A stretch of 64,000 nt of DNA from an uncultured Rhodopila sp. (GCA_903932145.1 CAIZFE010000048.1:62001-126000), one strand, 5' to 3'; shown: positions 31,801-39,977, numbered from the stretch's first letter. Program-made: numbers and translations. Notes: generated from the sequence alone by a model not told the origin.

Positions 31801-32399
31801 GTGACTCGTACCTGGTGCAGACGGGCTGCTTCCAGCACGCTGGGCAGGCGCGGCAGACCGCGGGCGCCGGCCAGCGTCATCATAACGCGAAACGAGTCCG
31901 GGGGCACCGGGCTTTCCCGCCAACCACTGACCGGGATCGACAGGTGACTGTCGGACCGCGCAGGGTCGCACAGCAACAAACGCAACGTATCGCCGTTGGT
32001 CAGCAATCCGGCCCGCTCGCCGCGTGACAGCAGCACGCGCTGGGCAATGCGGGTGGGACTCAAGCGCGCCGCCAACGGCGACACCGCGTCCAGATCGGTA
32101 TCGCTGGCGATCGACCACGCGCGCAAACGGGTTCCGTTGTTGGCCTGCAACAGCCAGCCTCCATCCTCGGCACCTTCGCGGGTGGAAACCGGTTCCTGCC
32201 GGCTCGGCCGGCCGTAGCCGAACGCGCCGGCCAATTTCGCCGTCACATGTTGATGGACGCGTTCTGCTCCACCACTTCGCAACGATCTCCGAAAGGCGTC
32301 CCAGCCGAGGGCCACATCCTGCGGCAACACCAACCCGTCCCTCAGGAACGGCGCCGTCATCGCCGATCCGCTCAACACGCAGTCTTCCAGGTCGAGCAT
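28890..32399 (-). CDS. Large Eco57I-like adenine DNA methyltransferase (DrmMI/type IIG-like)
   Basis: A 1169-residue protein. A long N-terminal region without a clear nuclease motif is followed by an N6-adenine methyltransferase core: TGSFYTPHEFVRFLVRETLD, AdoMet motif I KIVDPSTGSGHFLVE, the CLYGCDRNKLALELAKVSLW segment and catalytic motif IV VVLGNPPWDVVLP. A target-recognition and C-terminal region follows (LYLQNANLTWCLSFENRRRI and onward). In DISARM the equivalent methyltransferase modifies host DNA while the partner helicase acts against unmodified phage DNA. The ATG at 32399 overlaps the helicase stop (TGATG), so the genes are coupled. Confidence 0.88.
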   Translation of the reverse strand: MLDLEDCVLSGSAMTAPFLRDGLVLPQDVALGWDAFRRSLRSGGAERVHQHVTAKLAGAFGYGRPSRQEPVSTREGAEDGGWLLQANNGTRLRAWSIASDTDLDAVSPLAARLSPTRIAQRVLLSRGERAGLLTNGDTLRLLLCDPARSDSHLSIPVSGWRESPVPPDSFRVMMTLAGARGLPRLPSVLEAARLHQVRVTTELRRQAREAITGFINALPDRTGLDAAALWHEGLVLVYRLLFILKLESPTEPGAGFSFASSRLWRAALSPNRALGPLVRRHLDHGQDTGRMLETGLRSLFALFRDGLACSELRIAPLGGALFGADTTPVLDRIEWGDRAVAILLDRLIWISADKAQRARVHFGSLDVEDLGSVYEGLLEQEPDIATEPLIRLRRGKLETVLPACGQPADIAPGQFFLRSGPGRKATGSFYTPHEFVRFLVRETLDPKIAALSPPDDPNPAKLLTLKIVDPSTGSGHFLVETCRYLGEALLTACRTCDERGWHDRIAALPDPDNTIAPYLPSRGYSEGRARAICRRLVAVHCLYGCDRNKLALELAKVSLWLESYAEGLPLTFLDHRLVHGDALTGPFFDALSTLPVTGGPLDPLLAQGVAERLQNSLRLARSLTAELNASIGRDMADLETKQATKARLDAVLYPLRQLARAWSGAAMLRDRDGDDVWLAMADRVATTGLWPDTLTKRQAALLAAGADAVAWDLTFPEVFPTGFSVVLGNPPWDVVLPNTKDFVADYDPSVLDAPTRNQRASIEQAVLARPGVAAVFEDYRAGFDHMKRIAARIYRHQRARATAGNLDLFRLFAERNMDLTAVDGSIGVLMPSAFHANEGTTAIRRLYLQNANLTWCLSFENRRRIFDIDSRFKFDLIVARRPGPTRSWRCGFYLERIEDASDPDKIIRYDMAFLNRTGGDSHTPLELRGNADMRVAEAMFSNPERLNAWCDSRIIRFGCDLHMTADAGIFRPAGAGDLLLHEGKTFHQYVDSRDSKPRYSVGIASLKPAIAEASRHVRLVFRDIARSNDERTMIACMAPPGVVFGHTATVEKAPHARKAEDAFALCALFNSFPFDWLVRLKAATHLSLYLLDALPVPSLGAEAQRFLARGALRLSGGDPDPRLRAEIDATVARGYGLERQQYEHVLKGFSHRSDPDALARCLKAFDGLS

Positions 32400-35300
32400 C
32401 AGGGCACCAGCATCAATAAACCGAGTTTCCGTAGCGATCGCGGCGGTAACGGTCCGCGATCCGGCGACATCTCCCGGAACGCGGACAGCACCTCTCCGGC
32501 CTGACGCCGTTGCGACGGCGTTTGCAACGGATCGGCGGCGAACCGGGCAAGGCGTTGTTCCGGGACCGCACACGAACGCCAATCACCGGCTGATGGTTCG
32601 GTATCAAACAGATCACCGGCCACGACCGGGCCACAGAGTTCCTGTGTCCGGCTCTCCAGCCAGATGCGGACGGATCTGGTTTCCTGCGCGATCCGTTCTT
32701 GGTGAGCGATCGAAAAGTCCGAAACAATCGCGTCCGCAATAACCGCCGCCCGGGACTCAGCCGCCGCTTGCCAACTGGCAAACGAATCACCATCGCAGAA
32801 CAGTGATATTGGATTGTTAAAGTGATGATATATTCCAATCTTCTCACCCGCGTCATGGTCCGGCTTGGCCCCATGGGCATCAGGATCAGCCGCGGCTACA
32901 GAAAACTCTTTCCCCGGACGTGGCTTTCCACTCTCCGTCATGGCCGGGCTTGGCCCGGCCACCCACGACTTTGCTGGCGGCGGCTCAGAAAGGCGTGGGT
33001 GGCCGGGCCCAGCCCGGCCATGACGAATGGGCAAATTCTCCCCATCAGACGTTTTATCCTGATGCCCATGGGGCTTGGCCCGGCCACCCCGGTCTTGCTC
33101 TGCTGGTGCTGCAAAAGTCGGGCGGGGCCGAGCCAAACCCTGCCATGACGATTGGGTAGAATCCGCCCTGTCATCGTCACCCGTTTGGCCTGTGCCACGG
33201 GTCGCCTGCTCCTGCGCCAGGGACAGAAAATCCGGCTGCTCCACAACTGCCCCGTCCGGAAACACCCGCAGCGCAAAGACTTTGCGCAGCAACGACCCGA
33301 CTTCGACCGAGTACGTCACCAGCAAGGACAGAGCATCACCCCGAGCCACGCTCACCCGGCCGCTTCGAACCGAGGCAATGGCGCGCCGGGTCAGCGGATG
33401 CGAGCGGCCGGGATACAGCAGCGTCCGGCCGTTTTCGTCCCGTAGTCGTTCCGGATCGCCGGTCAGGCGGACCATACCGCGGTCGAACCCCGGAAGCCCT
33501 TCCAAATCAGAAACCCAGCCCGCCGGAACCCGGTATCCGTCGCCCTCCGGTGTCAGGACGGAGGCAACGAACGCCGGCAGATCGATATCGGCCAGATCGT
33601 CAGCCGGCGCATCAACCGGCACCGGCCCGCCCGATAACCACCCGTGCCGAACAGCCATACGATCGAATCCCTGGAACGCCCGGTCGATCTCCCGCAGCAG
33701 GTCTCGATACGCCTCGCTGCCGGTATCCTCGGCCGCCAAATCCAGCGAGTGAATCGGCCGCGGCATCCCGCTCAGCAGGTCCTCGGCAAATCCCGCAAAC
33801 AGCGGCTCGTGCAAACTGGCCGGATCGGCGCTGACACCCAGCGTGTTCGGCATGAACGACAGGCAAGACCGAGCTTTTTCGTATTTGGCGATCAGGCGCA
33901 GCAGCAGGCGTTCCTCGAACGTGCCGGCCAGAAACAAATACCGTATCTCCGGGTCGTTACGCTGCCCATAGCGATCGATACGGCCGTTGCGCTGTTCCAG
34001 CCGGTTCGGATTGTACGGCAAATCCAGATGGATCAGGTGAAAGCAGCGCCGGTGCAGGTTCAGGCCTTCGGCCAGGGAGTCGGTGCTGACCAGGATAATT
34101 CCGTCCTCTTCGGCGCATCGTTCGGCGGCCCGCGTTCGTTCGCCTTCAGGATCGGCACCGCTGATGGTCAGGACGCCGCCGATTGCCGCCAAAGCCTCCA
34201 CGGCGGCGCGCTGGCTGTCGGCATACTCCGTATAGACAAGGATATTGGCGTTCGGATGACGCAACCGAATCAACCGGATCTCCAGCACCAGCGCCGCGAG
34301 TTTGGGGTCGTGGCGCAGTGCCGCCTCGCCCAACCGGATCAGGGCCTGTAGTTCGGCGGCCGTCGCTTCCCCCGCCAACGACGCCGCCATTTCCTCCGCC
34401 TCCAGTTCGGCGATATCGTCCTCGTCCGCCGCCCCCAACACCCCGAAGCGAGCCATCCGGCGGCGATAGGCGAGCAAGGCGCGCTGCCGTTCACGCAACG
34501 GCTTGATCCCGTATCGGTCCGCCACAACGCGCAACGTGGCCACGCAGGCAGCGATCGTTGACATCGATCGTTTCAACAGACTGACGAAGGCCAGCGCGTC
34601 GGTCAGTCCCGCGCGGTCGTGCGAGCGTTGCAACCGCGGCGCCACCAATGCCGACAGCGCCTTATGAAAATCGCTGACGGGGGGGGCATCCGACACATCC
34701 ACCCGAACCGGGATAACAATCCGCTCGCGGAACAGCGGCGCGCCGGACGCCGAACGGATGTGCGATTTCAGCCGCCGGACAATGTGGCGGCGATAGGCGG
34801 ATCCGACCAGCCGCCCTGCCCCATCGACCAGACTCGGGTCCAGCAGGGCGATCAGCGAGGCGAAATGCGGGTCGTGCCCGTCATGCGGCGTGGCCGTCAG
34901 CAGCAGCAAACCGTCGGACTGCCGCGCCAGCACCTCCGCCAACCGGCGCCGCTGGTTTTCATCGCCGACGCAGTGATGCGCTTCGTCGATAATCACCAAA
35001 TCCCAGGCCACGCGCTCCAGTTCCGCCAGGACCCGGTCCGCCTTGGCGAAATCGATCGAGGTCAAACACAGCGCTGTCGCATCGAACGGGTTGCCGCCCA
35101 GTTCCAAGCCGCGCCGCGCCGCCAACAGGCTGGCGCTATCGACAATCGCGGTGAAACGCAGCCCGAAACGGACGCGCATTTCTTGCTCCCACTGCCGCAG
35201 CAATGGACCGGGAGGGCACACGATCAGAATCCGATGCGCTCGGCGCCGGGCCAGCAGTTCGGCGGCGATCAGGCCGGCCTGGATGGTCTTGCCCAATCCG

Positions 35301-35659
35301 ACACCGTCCGCCAGCAGCAACCTGGGCCGCACCATGTCCAATGCGCGCATTAGCGGAACGCGTTGATACGCCTCGATCGCCACCCGGCCGGGCGACACCG
35401 CCGGACCGGGAATTTGCTCCAACAGGCGCGCGATATGGTAACGCCGCCAATCCGCCAGCGACCCCGCATCTTCAAGCCGCGGATCAGTGGACAGAACTGA
35501 CAGCGCCTCCGCCGGATACAGCACGTCCCATTCCAGCCCGGCCAAATCGCCGCCAGTGCAGGCCAATCGCACGCGTTGCTGGGCGCCGAGTGGCTCCACT
35601 TCGGTCACATCCCATTCCAGCCCGCGCGCCGCGACCTTGATCCCGACCGACACTTCCAT
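32399..35659 (-). CDS. SNF2-family helicase (DrmD-like) with in-frame repeat insertion
   Basis: A 1086-residue SF2 helicase. Visible motifs: I LLADGVGLGKTIQAGLIAAE, Ia ILIVCPPGPLLRQWEQEM, II LVIIDEAHHCVGDE, III LLLLTATPHDGHDPHFA, then in the second RecA domain VYTEYADSQRAAVEALA, STDSLAEGLNLHRRC and VI NPNRLEQRNGRIDRYGQ. N-terminal GLEWDVTEVEPL and GLEWDVLYPAE repeats precede the ATPase. Residues about 827-942 are a low-complexity insert whose DNA is a double palindromic repeat, after which a normal-looking tail resumes (SFASWQAAAESRAAVIADAI). The ATG at 35659 has a weak ribosome site. It is divergent from the SDR gene, and no further defence gene lies upstream. Confidence 0.9.
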   Translation of the reverse strand: MEVSVGIKVAARGLEWDVTEVEPLGAQQRVRLACTGGDLAGLEWDVLYPAEALSVLSTDPRLEDAGSLADWRRYHIARLLEQIPGPAVSPGRVAIEAYQRVPLMRALDMVRPRLLLADGVGLGKTIQAGLIAAELLARRRAHRILIVCPPGPLLRQWEQEMRVRFGLRFTAIVDSASLLAARRGLELGGNPFDATALCLTSIDFAKADRVLAELERVAWDLVIIDEAHHCVGDENQRRRLAEVLARQSDGLLLLTATPHDGHDPHFASLIALLDPSLVDGAGRLVGSAYRRHIVRRLKSHIRSASGAPLFRERIVIPVRVDVSDAPPVSDFHKALSALVAPRLQRSHDRAGLTDALAFVSLLKRSMSTIAACVATLRVVADRYGIKPLRERQRALLAYRRRMARFGVLGAADEDDIAELEAEEMAASLAGEATAAELQALIRLGEAALRHDPKLAALVLEIRLIRLRHPNANILVYTEYADSQRAAVEALAAIGGVLTISGADPEGERTRAAERCAEEDGIILVSTDSLAEGLNLHRRCFHLIHLDLPYNPNRLEQRNGRIDRYGQRNDPEIRYLFLAGTFEERLLLRLIAKYEKARSCLSFMPNTLGVSADPASLHEPLFAGFAEDLLSGMPRPIHSLDLAAEDTGSEAYRDLLREIDRAFQGFDRMAVRHGWLSGGPVPVDAPADDLADIDLPAFVASVLTPEGDGYRVPAGWVSDLEGLPGFDRGMVRLTGDPERLRDENGRTLLYPGRSHPLTRRAIASVRSGRVSVARGDALSLLVTYSVEVGSLLRKVFALRVFPDGAVVEQPDFLSLAQEQATRGTGQTGDDDRADSTQSSWQGLARPRPTFAAPAEQDRGGRAKPHGHQDKTSDGENLPIRHGRAGPGHPRLSEPPPAKSWVAGPSPAMTESGKPRPGKEFSVAAADPDAHGAKPDHDAGEKIGIYHHFNNPISLFCDGDSFASWQAAAESRAAVIADAIVSDFSIAHQERIAQETRSVRIWLESRTQELCGPVVAGDLFDTEPSAGDWRSCAVPEQRLARFAADPLQTPSQRRQAGEVLSAFREMSPDRGPLPPRSLRKLGLLMLVP
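32858..33150. repeat. Two nested palindromic elements (type A) inserted inside the helicase gene
   Basis: Copy 1 (about 32936-33024) has arms TCATGGCCGGGCTTGGCCCG and its complement; copy 2 (about 33066-33150) starts GGGGCTTGGCCCGGCCACCC and ends in TGCCATGACG. They sit between two inverted flanks: CCCATGGGCATCAGGAT at about 32868 and ATCCTGATGCCCATGGGG at about 33057. Translation in the helicase frame gives RHGRAGPGHPRL and WVAGPSPAMT, as also seen from the copy at 45731-45820, so the frame is kept. Confidence 0.85.
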
Positions 35660-35730
35660 GCACTTTGTCCCGTGAAACGCCGACACGGAACCACGAAGAA
35701 GTTGCTAAATCGTTAACGGAGGCCAAGAAA

Positions 35731-36525
35731 ATGCAAATAACCGACCGGTTCGCCGGAAAAGTCGCGGTGGTAACCGGCGCTGCCTCCGGCATCGGGCGCG
35801 CGATTGCCACCCGCCTGCTGGCCGAGGGCGCCAAGGTCGTCGGGTCCGACCTGCACGCCATCGATGACCTCGGCGAGGGGTTTGTCGGCATCACCGGCGA
35901 TGTCACCAAGGAAGCCGCGGCCGAGGAACTGGTCGCCACCGCGGTTGACCGGTTCGGTGCCGTCCATGCCGCCTTCAACGTGGCAGGCGGCGCTCGCGCC
36001 GGCTACATCGTCGATCTGGCTGAATCGGACTGGGACTTCACTGTCGATCTCTGCCTGAAGGGCGTCTTCCTCGGCATGAAGCATCAGGGCCGGCAAATGA
36101 TGCGGCAAGGCAGTGGCAGCATCGTCAATATCGCCTCGCTGAACGCGCATGTCCCGATGCACGCCGGGTCCGCCTACGTCGCCGCCAAGGCTGGCGTGGA
36201 GATGCTGTCGCGCAACGGCGCCCTGGAATTGGCGGAATTCGGCATCCGGGTGAACGCCATCCTGCCCGGCCTGGTGCAAACGCCTTTGACCCGCCGGCAT
36301 TTCGACAACCCGGACGCCCTCGCCGCCTTTGAAAAGCGCATCCCGATGGGCCGCCCCGCCCAACCCGAGGAAATCGCCGCGCCCGCGCTCTACCTCGCCA
36401 GCGATGACGCGACCTACGTCAACGGCGCCAGCCTGCTGGTCGATGGCGCCTGGGCGGTCAGCGGCTACCCCGACATGAGACCATTCCGTGGCCCGATCGG
36501 CTGGAACCAAAGGACAGAAGCATGA
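35731..36525 (+). CDS. Short-chain dehydrogenase/reductase (SDR family)
   Basis: A 264-residue NAD(P)-dependent oxidoreductase with the Rossmann motif TGAASGIGRAIATRLLAEG, the acidic residue D in VVGSDLHA that favours NAD(H), NVAGG, and the catalytic Ser-Tyr-Lys arrangement (IASLNAHVPMHAGSAYVAAK). C-terminal NGASLLVDGAWAVSGYP is typical of the classical family. Start ATG 35731 follows GGAGG at ideal spacing; an upstream frame start (35665) is not favoured. It overlaps the enoyl-CoA hydratase gene by 4 bases, suggesting a shared acyl-CoA or hydroxy-acid pathway. Confidence 0.92.
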   Translation: MQITDRFAGKVAVVTGAASGIGRAIATRLLAEGAKVVGSDLHAIDDLGEGFVGITGDVTKEAAAEELVATAVDRFGAVHAAFNVAGGARAGYIVDLAESDWDFTVDLCLKGVFLGMKHQGRQMMRQGSGSIVNIASLNAHVPMHAGSAYVAAKAGVEMLSRNGALELAEFGIRVNAILPGLVQTPLTRRHFDNPDALAAFEKRIPMGRPAQPEEIAAPALYLASDDATYVNGASLLVDGAWAVSGYPDMRPFRGPIGWNQRTEA

Positions 36526-37292
36526 ACGACGTTCTGATTCGCCGCGACGGCGGTGTGGCCACGATATCGATCAACAATGCGGCCCGGCTGAACTGCCTAG
36601 GCGTGGCCCAGATCACAGCGTTTATCGATGCTGTCACAGCCCTGGCTGACGATCCCGACCTGCGCGTACTGATCGTGACCGGCGAGGGCGACCGCGCCTT
36701 CATGGGCGGCGCCAACCTGTTGGAACTCGGCGAACTGAACCCGCCACGGGCCCGCGATTTTCTGATCCTGATCCACCGCATGTGCAAAGTCCTGCGCGAT
36801 CTGCCGGTCCCCACCATCGCCAGGGTCAACGGGTTCTGCCTGGGCGCGGGGCTGGAGGTGATGGCCGCCTGCGACATGCACATCGCCAGCGACAACGCGG
36901 TGTTCGGCATGCCCGAGGTGAAGATCGGCCTGCCGTCGGTCGTCGAAGCGGCACTGTTGCCGCAACTGATTGGCTGGGGGCGGACGCGCCTGCTGCTGTT
37001 CACCGGCGATAACATCGACGCCAGGACCGCGCTGGAATGGGGCCTGGTGGAAAAAGTCGTCCCCGCCGCCGAACTGGACTCGGCGCTGGGTCAGTGGGTG
37101 CATTCGATCGTGGAATCCGGCCCGAAAGCGATCCGCTTACAAAAGGAACTGATGCGCGAATGGGAGTCGATGCCGATCAACGAAGCCGTCGAAGCCGGCA
37201 TCCGTTGTATTTATCGGGCATACCAGTCGGAGGAGCCAAAACGGATGGTCGGCGAGGCGATCCAACGCCTGAAGGACCGCAAGCGCGGGTAA
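36522..37292 (+). CDS. Enoyl-CoA hydratase/isomerase family protein
   Basis: A 256-residue crotonase-fold enzyme. The oxyanion-hole and CoA motifs AFMGGANLLELGELN, PTIARVNGFCLGAGLEVMAA and MHIASDNAVFGMPEVKIGLP are present; the last holds the conserved Glu used for water addition. It hydrates trans-2-enoyl-CoA or acts on related CoA esters. ATGA overlap with the upstream SDR gene and a following MFS carrier 65 bases on suggest a small catabolic operon for an unknown organic acid. Confidence 0.92.
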   Translation: MNDVLIRRDGGVATISINNAARLNCLGVAQITAFIDAVTALADDPDLRVLIVTGEGDRAFMGGANLLELGELNPPRARDFLILIHRMCKVLRDLPVPTIARVNGFCLGAGLEVMAACDMHIASDNAVFGMPEVKIGLPSVVEAALLPQLIGWGRTRLLLFTGDNIDARTALEWGLVEKVVPAAELDSALGQWVHSIVESGPKAIRLQKELMREWESMPINEAVEAGIRCIYRAYQSEEPKRMVGEAIQRLKDRKRG

Positions 37293-37356
37293 CGCATCGC
37301 CACCCTTGACCGGCCGAAAATTCCAGGCACGCTGACCACAAAACAGGAGGCGTCCA

Positions 37357-38577
37357 ATGGCGGACATAGTTCGGCTGCCGAAGCCGGTGATGATTCTCGC
37401 CGGTGCGGCGGCGATGATGAGCATTGGCATGGGCATGCGGCAAAGCCTCGGCCTGTTCCTGCCGCCGGTCACTCACGACCTCGCCCTGAAGGCAGCCGAC
37501 TTCACCTTTGCCGTCGCGGTGCAGAATATCGCGTGGGGTCTGTTTCAGGCCCCGATCGGCGCTGTTGCCGACAAATGGGGCCTGCGTCCGGCGATGCTCG
37601 CGGGCGGCGTCATCTACATCATCGGCATGCTGGTGATGCTGACGGCAACCGGCGCAACCGGGCTGGTGGTGTCAGGCGGCTTGGTCGGCATGGCGCTGGC
37701 CTGCACCGCGTCCTCCATCGCCATGACCGCCGCCGCCCGATCGGTGTCACCGGAAAGGCGCAGTCAGATCCTGGGAGTCGTCGGCGCCTGTTCGTCGCTG
37801 GGAACCTTGATCATCGCCCCGTCGCTGCAATTCATGCTGGCCCGCTGGGACTGGCACGTGGGAGTCGTGTTCTTTCTGTGCCTCGCCGCCGCCATGCTGC
37901 CCGCCGCCTATATGGCCGGCGCGGTGGACCGCATGCCCAAACGCGAGGAAACCCGCGCCACCATGCGCGAGGTCCTGGGCACCGCTTTCCGCAGCCGTCG
38001 CTATCTGGTGATGACCGGCGCCTATTTCGTGTGCGGCCTGCAACTGATCTTCCTGACCACCCACTTGCCGAACTACCTGACCATCTGCGGTCAGGACCCG
38101 ATGCTGGGCGCTACCGCCCTGGCCACAATCGGAGGCGTCAACATCTTCGGCTCCTGGTTCGCCGGCTGGCTCGGTGGCCGTTTTCCGAAATATATCCTGC
38201 TCGGGATACTCTACATTTCGCGCTCGTTCGTGCTGACGCTGTTTTTCATGACCCCGCCAACCCCGACCAGCACGCTGGTCTTCGCCGCCGCGATGGGAAT
38301 GCTTTGGCTGGGTGTCATCCCGCTGGTATCCGGTTACGTCGCCGAGTTGTTCGGCACACGGTATATGGCGACGATCCTCGGCATCTCGTTCGTGGTGCAC
38401 CAAATGGGATCGGTTATCGGCGCCTGGGGCGGCGGCCTGATCTACGATGCATTCGGCTCGTATGACCGAGCCTGGCAGTTTGGCGTCATTGTCGGCACCA
38501 TGGCCGGCGTCTCACAAATCCTGTTTGGCGGCCCCGCCCGGCCCGGATTGAGCACACGGCCAGCGCTGGTCACCTGA
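37357..38577 (+). CDS. MFS transporter (monocarboxylate/oxalate-formate type)
   Basis: A 406-residue inner-membrane carrier with about 12 hydrophobic helices. N-terminal MILAGAAAMMSIGMGMRQSL, the loop motif GAVADKWGLRPAM between helices 2 and 3, the RSVSPERRSQILGVVGACSS segment and the second-half GGRFPKYILLGILY are typical of the family. MFS members of this type move small organic anions with protons. ATG 37357 follows AGGAGG (AACAGGAGGCG). It probably imports the substrate handled by the SDR and hydratase. Confidence 0.9.
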   Translation: MADIVRLPKPVMILAGAAAMMSIGMGMRQSLGLFLPPVTHDLALKAADFTFAVAVQNIAWGLFQAPIGAVADKWGLRPAMLAGGVIYIIGMLVMLTATGATGLVVSGGLVGMALACTASSIAMTAAARSVSPERRSQILGVVGACSSLGTLIIAPSLQFMLARWDWHVGVVFFLCLAAAMLPAAYMAGAVDRMPKREETRATMREVLGTAFRSRRYLVMTGAYFVCGLQLIFLTTHLPNYLTICGQDPMLGATALATIGGVNIFGSWFAGWLGGRFPKYILLGILYISRSFVLTLFFMTPPTPTSTLVFAAAMGMLWLGVIPLVSGYVAELFGTRYMATILGISFVVHQMGSVIGAWGGGLIYDAFGSYDRAWQFGVIVGTMAGVSQILFGGPARPGLSTRPALVT

Positions 38578-38632
38578 CCATTGAAGTCGGTTTCCAAACC
38601 CTGACATAAGGGCGACCAGGAGGTTGCTCATT

Positions 38633-39007
38633 GTGCCTGCAACAGTCGATGACGATTCTACCGCGTCCTCATCCGCCGCCAGCGTTGAACGGTTGCGCCA
38701 ATTGGCATGGCTGATCGACAACGCTTTCAGACTGCCCGGAACGCGATTCCGGTTCGGTCTGAACAGCATCATTGGCCTGCTTCCCGTGGGCGGCGACGCC
38801 GTCCTGGGCGTCATCTCCCTCTACATCGTTTACGAAGCCACCAAGCTTGGACTGCCACGATCCAAAATCAAACGCATGCTGACCAATATCAGCATCGAGG
38901 TGATCGGCGGCAGCGTTCCCATCGTCGGCGATCTGTTGGATATGGCGCTACAGGCGAACGTTAGGAATCTGGCGATCATAGACGAGCACGTCGCGGGCCA
39001 GAGGTAA
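38633..39007 (+). CDS. DUF4112 domain-containing protein
   Basis: A 124-residue membrane-associated protein with the DUF4112 pattern: RLAWLIDNAFRLPGTRFRFG-like start (LRQLAWLIDNAFRLPG), GLNSIIGLLPVGGDAVLGVI, SLYIVYEATKLGLPRSKIKR and SVPIVGDLLDMALQANVRN. Two hydrophobic stretches fit a hairpin anchor. The GTG at 38633 is chosen because AGGAGG (38618-38623) lies 9 bases ahead; a TTG just after that box would be too close. Function unknown. Confidence 0.85.
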   Translation: MPATVDDDSTASSSAASVERLRQLAWLIDNAFRLPGTRFRFGLNSIIGLLPVGGDAVLGVISLYIVYEATKLGLPRSKIKRMLTNISIEVIGGSVPIVGDLLDMALQANVRNLAIIDEHVAGQR

Positions 39008-39022
39008 CAAGCCAATGGGGCC

Positions 39023-39439
39023 TTAGCCGGCGCCACGCCCGGCGTGGTTCTCCCCATAGCGCATTCCCTCCAGCTTCATTCCATCCGGATCGAGGAAGAA
39101 CACCGCGTAATAATCGTCGTAATACTCCCCGGCGGGATCGACGATGGTGGCTTTCAGTTCATCCCGCACGAATGCGTCCAGGTCATCGACATCTTTGCGG
39201 CTGCGCAGACGGAACGCGTAATGATGAAATCCGGCGTCGCCGGCATGGTATTTCCGGCCCTTGGGGTCCGCCTGCCCGATCCAGAACAGCGTGTGACCGT
39301 TGCTCCATCCCATCGTACCGCGATATTCGGCCTCCACCTTGAAACCGAGGAACGCAAACAGCCGGCTGTAGAAATCCTTCGATTTTTCGTAGTCGCACAC
39401 CCGTATCGACAGGTGATCGATGCCGACGACCCGAACCAT
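39023..39439 (-). CDS. VOC-superfamily protein (glyoxalase/extradiol dioxygenase fold)
   Basis: A 138-residue single-domain vicinal oxygen chelate protein with VVGIDHLSIRVCDYEKSKDF at the start (first metal His), HHYAFRLRSRKDVDDLDAFV in the middle and a C-terminal AVFFLDPDGMKLEGMRY (Glu ligand). It is likely a metal-dependent lyase, isomerase or resistance protein; substrate unknown. The ATG at 39439 with GGGAGG before it was chosen over longer upstream frames. It is the last gene of the UGSC unit on the minus strand. Confidence 0.88.
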   Translation of the reverse strand: MVRVVGIDHLSIRVCDYEKSKDFYSRLFAFLGFKVEAEYRGTMGWSNGHTLFWIGQADPKGRKYHAGDAGFHHYAFRLRSRKDVDDLDAFVRDELKATIVDPAGEYYDDYYAVFFLDPDGMKLEGMRYGENHAGRGAG

Positions 39440-39452
39440 ACCAGCCTCCCCG

Positions 39453-39977
39453 CTAACCCAGCCCCAGCAACCCCCGCATCTGCTCGATCGTTGCCCGCGC
39501 CATCTCCCGCAGACCGTCATCCGTCGCACTACTCACCGGATGATCAATCACCGCGAAGGCAAACCCTGGCATCCCCAGCACGCGACTCATCAATTCAGCC
39601 GCGCTGACGAACCGCGTCGTCATCACCGCGACCGCGGGAACGCCCAGACGCTCAGCCACAATGGAGTCATGCAGACTGCACGACGAGCAACTGCCTCAGT
39701 CGCCGATCCCGGTGACGATCGCATCCCAGTTGGCGATTTCACCAACGATCCAGCCATCCGCCGGGGCGCTATAGTTTGACTTGGTGCGGTTCACGACCGA
39801 CGCGACGCCGAAGTCCTCGCGCAGCATCCGATCCAGATGGGCGAAATAACCCTTCGTCCCCTCTTTACCGTTGGAGATGAAGCCGACGGTCTTCCCGCGC
39901 AACGACCCCGGCCGGGGCGCAAGCTGGCCCAACGGCGGCGCCATTTCATTGGTCGGATCGAGAACCTGAAAACCCAT
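39453..39977 (-). CDS. UGSC-family selenoprotein (in-frame UGA = selenocysteine)
   Basis: Read through one in-frame TGA (39696-39698) this gene gives 174 residues. The first part (MGFQVLDPTNEMAPPLGQLA, then LRGKTVGFISNGKEGTKGYF) runs to AIVTGIGD, then UGA, then GSCSSCSLHDSIVAERLGVP, AVAVMTTRFVSAAELMSRVL and a normal C-terminus at 39453. Both halves are coherent, with no frame change, and the residues around the UGA are U-G-S-C, the motif that names the UGSC (seleno)protein family known from genome annotation. A hairpin fitting a bacterial SECIS lies just after the UGA. GGAGGG precedes the ATG. Selenium-dependent redox chemistry is expected; the exact reaction is unknown. Automated callers will split it in two. 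Confidence 0.85.
39666..39698 (-). promoter_or_regulatory. SECIS-like hairpin directly after the UGA codon
   Basis: On the minus strand UGA (39698-39696) is followed by 11 bases and then an 8-base-pair stem, GUCGUGCA with UGCAUGAC (one G-U pair), closed by a GUC loop at 39676-39674. The loop begins 20 bases after the UGA and carries G-U, as in known bacterial SECIS elements that bind SelB. Confidence 0.7.
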
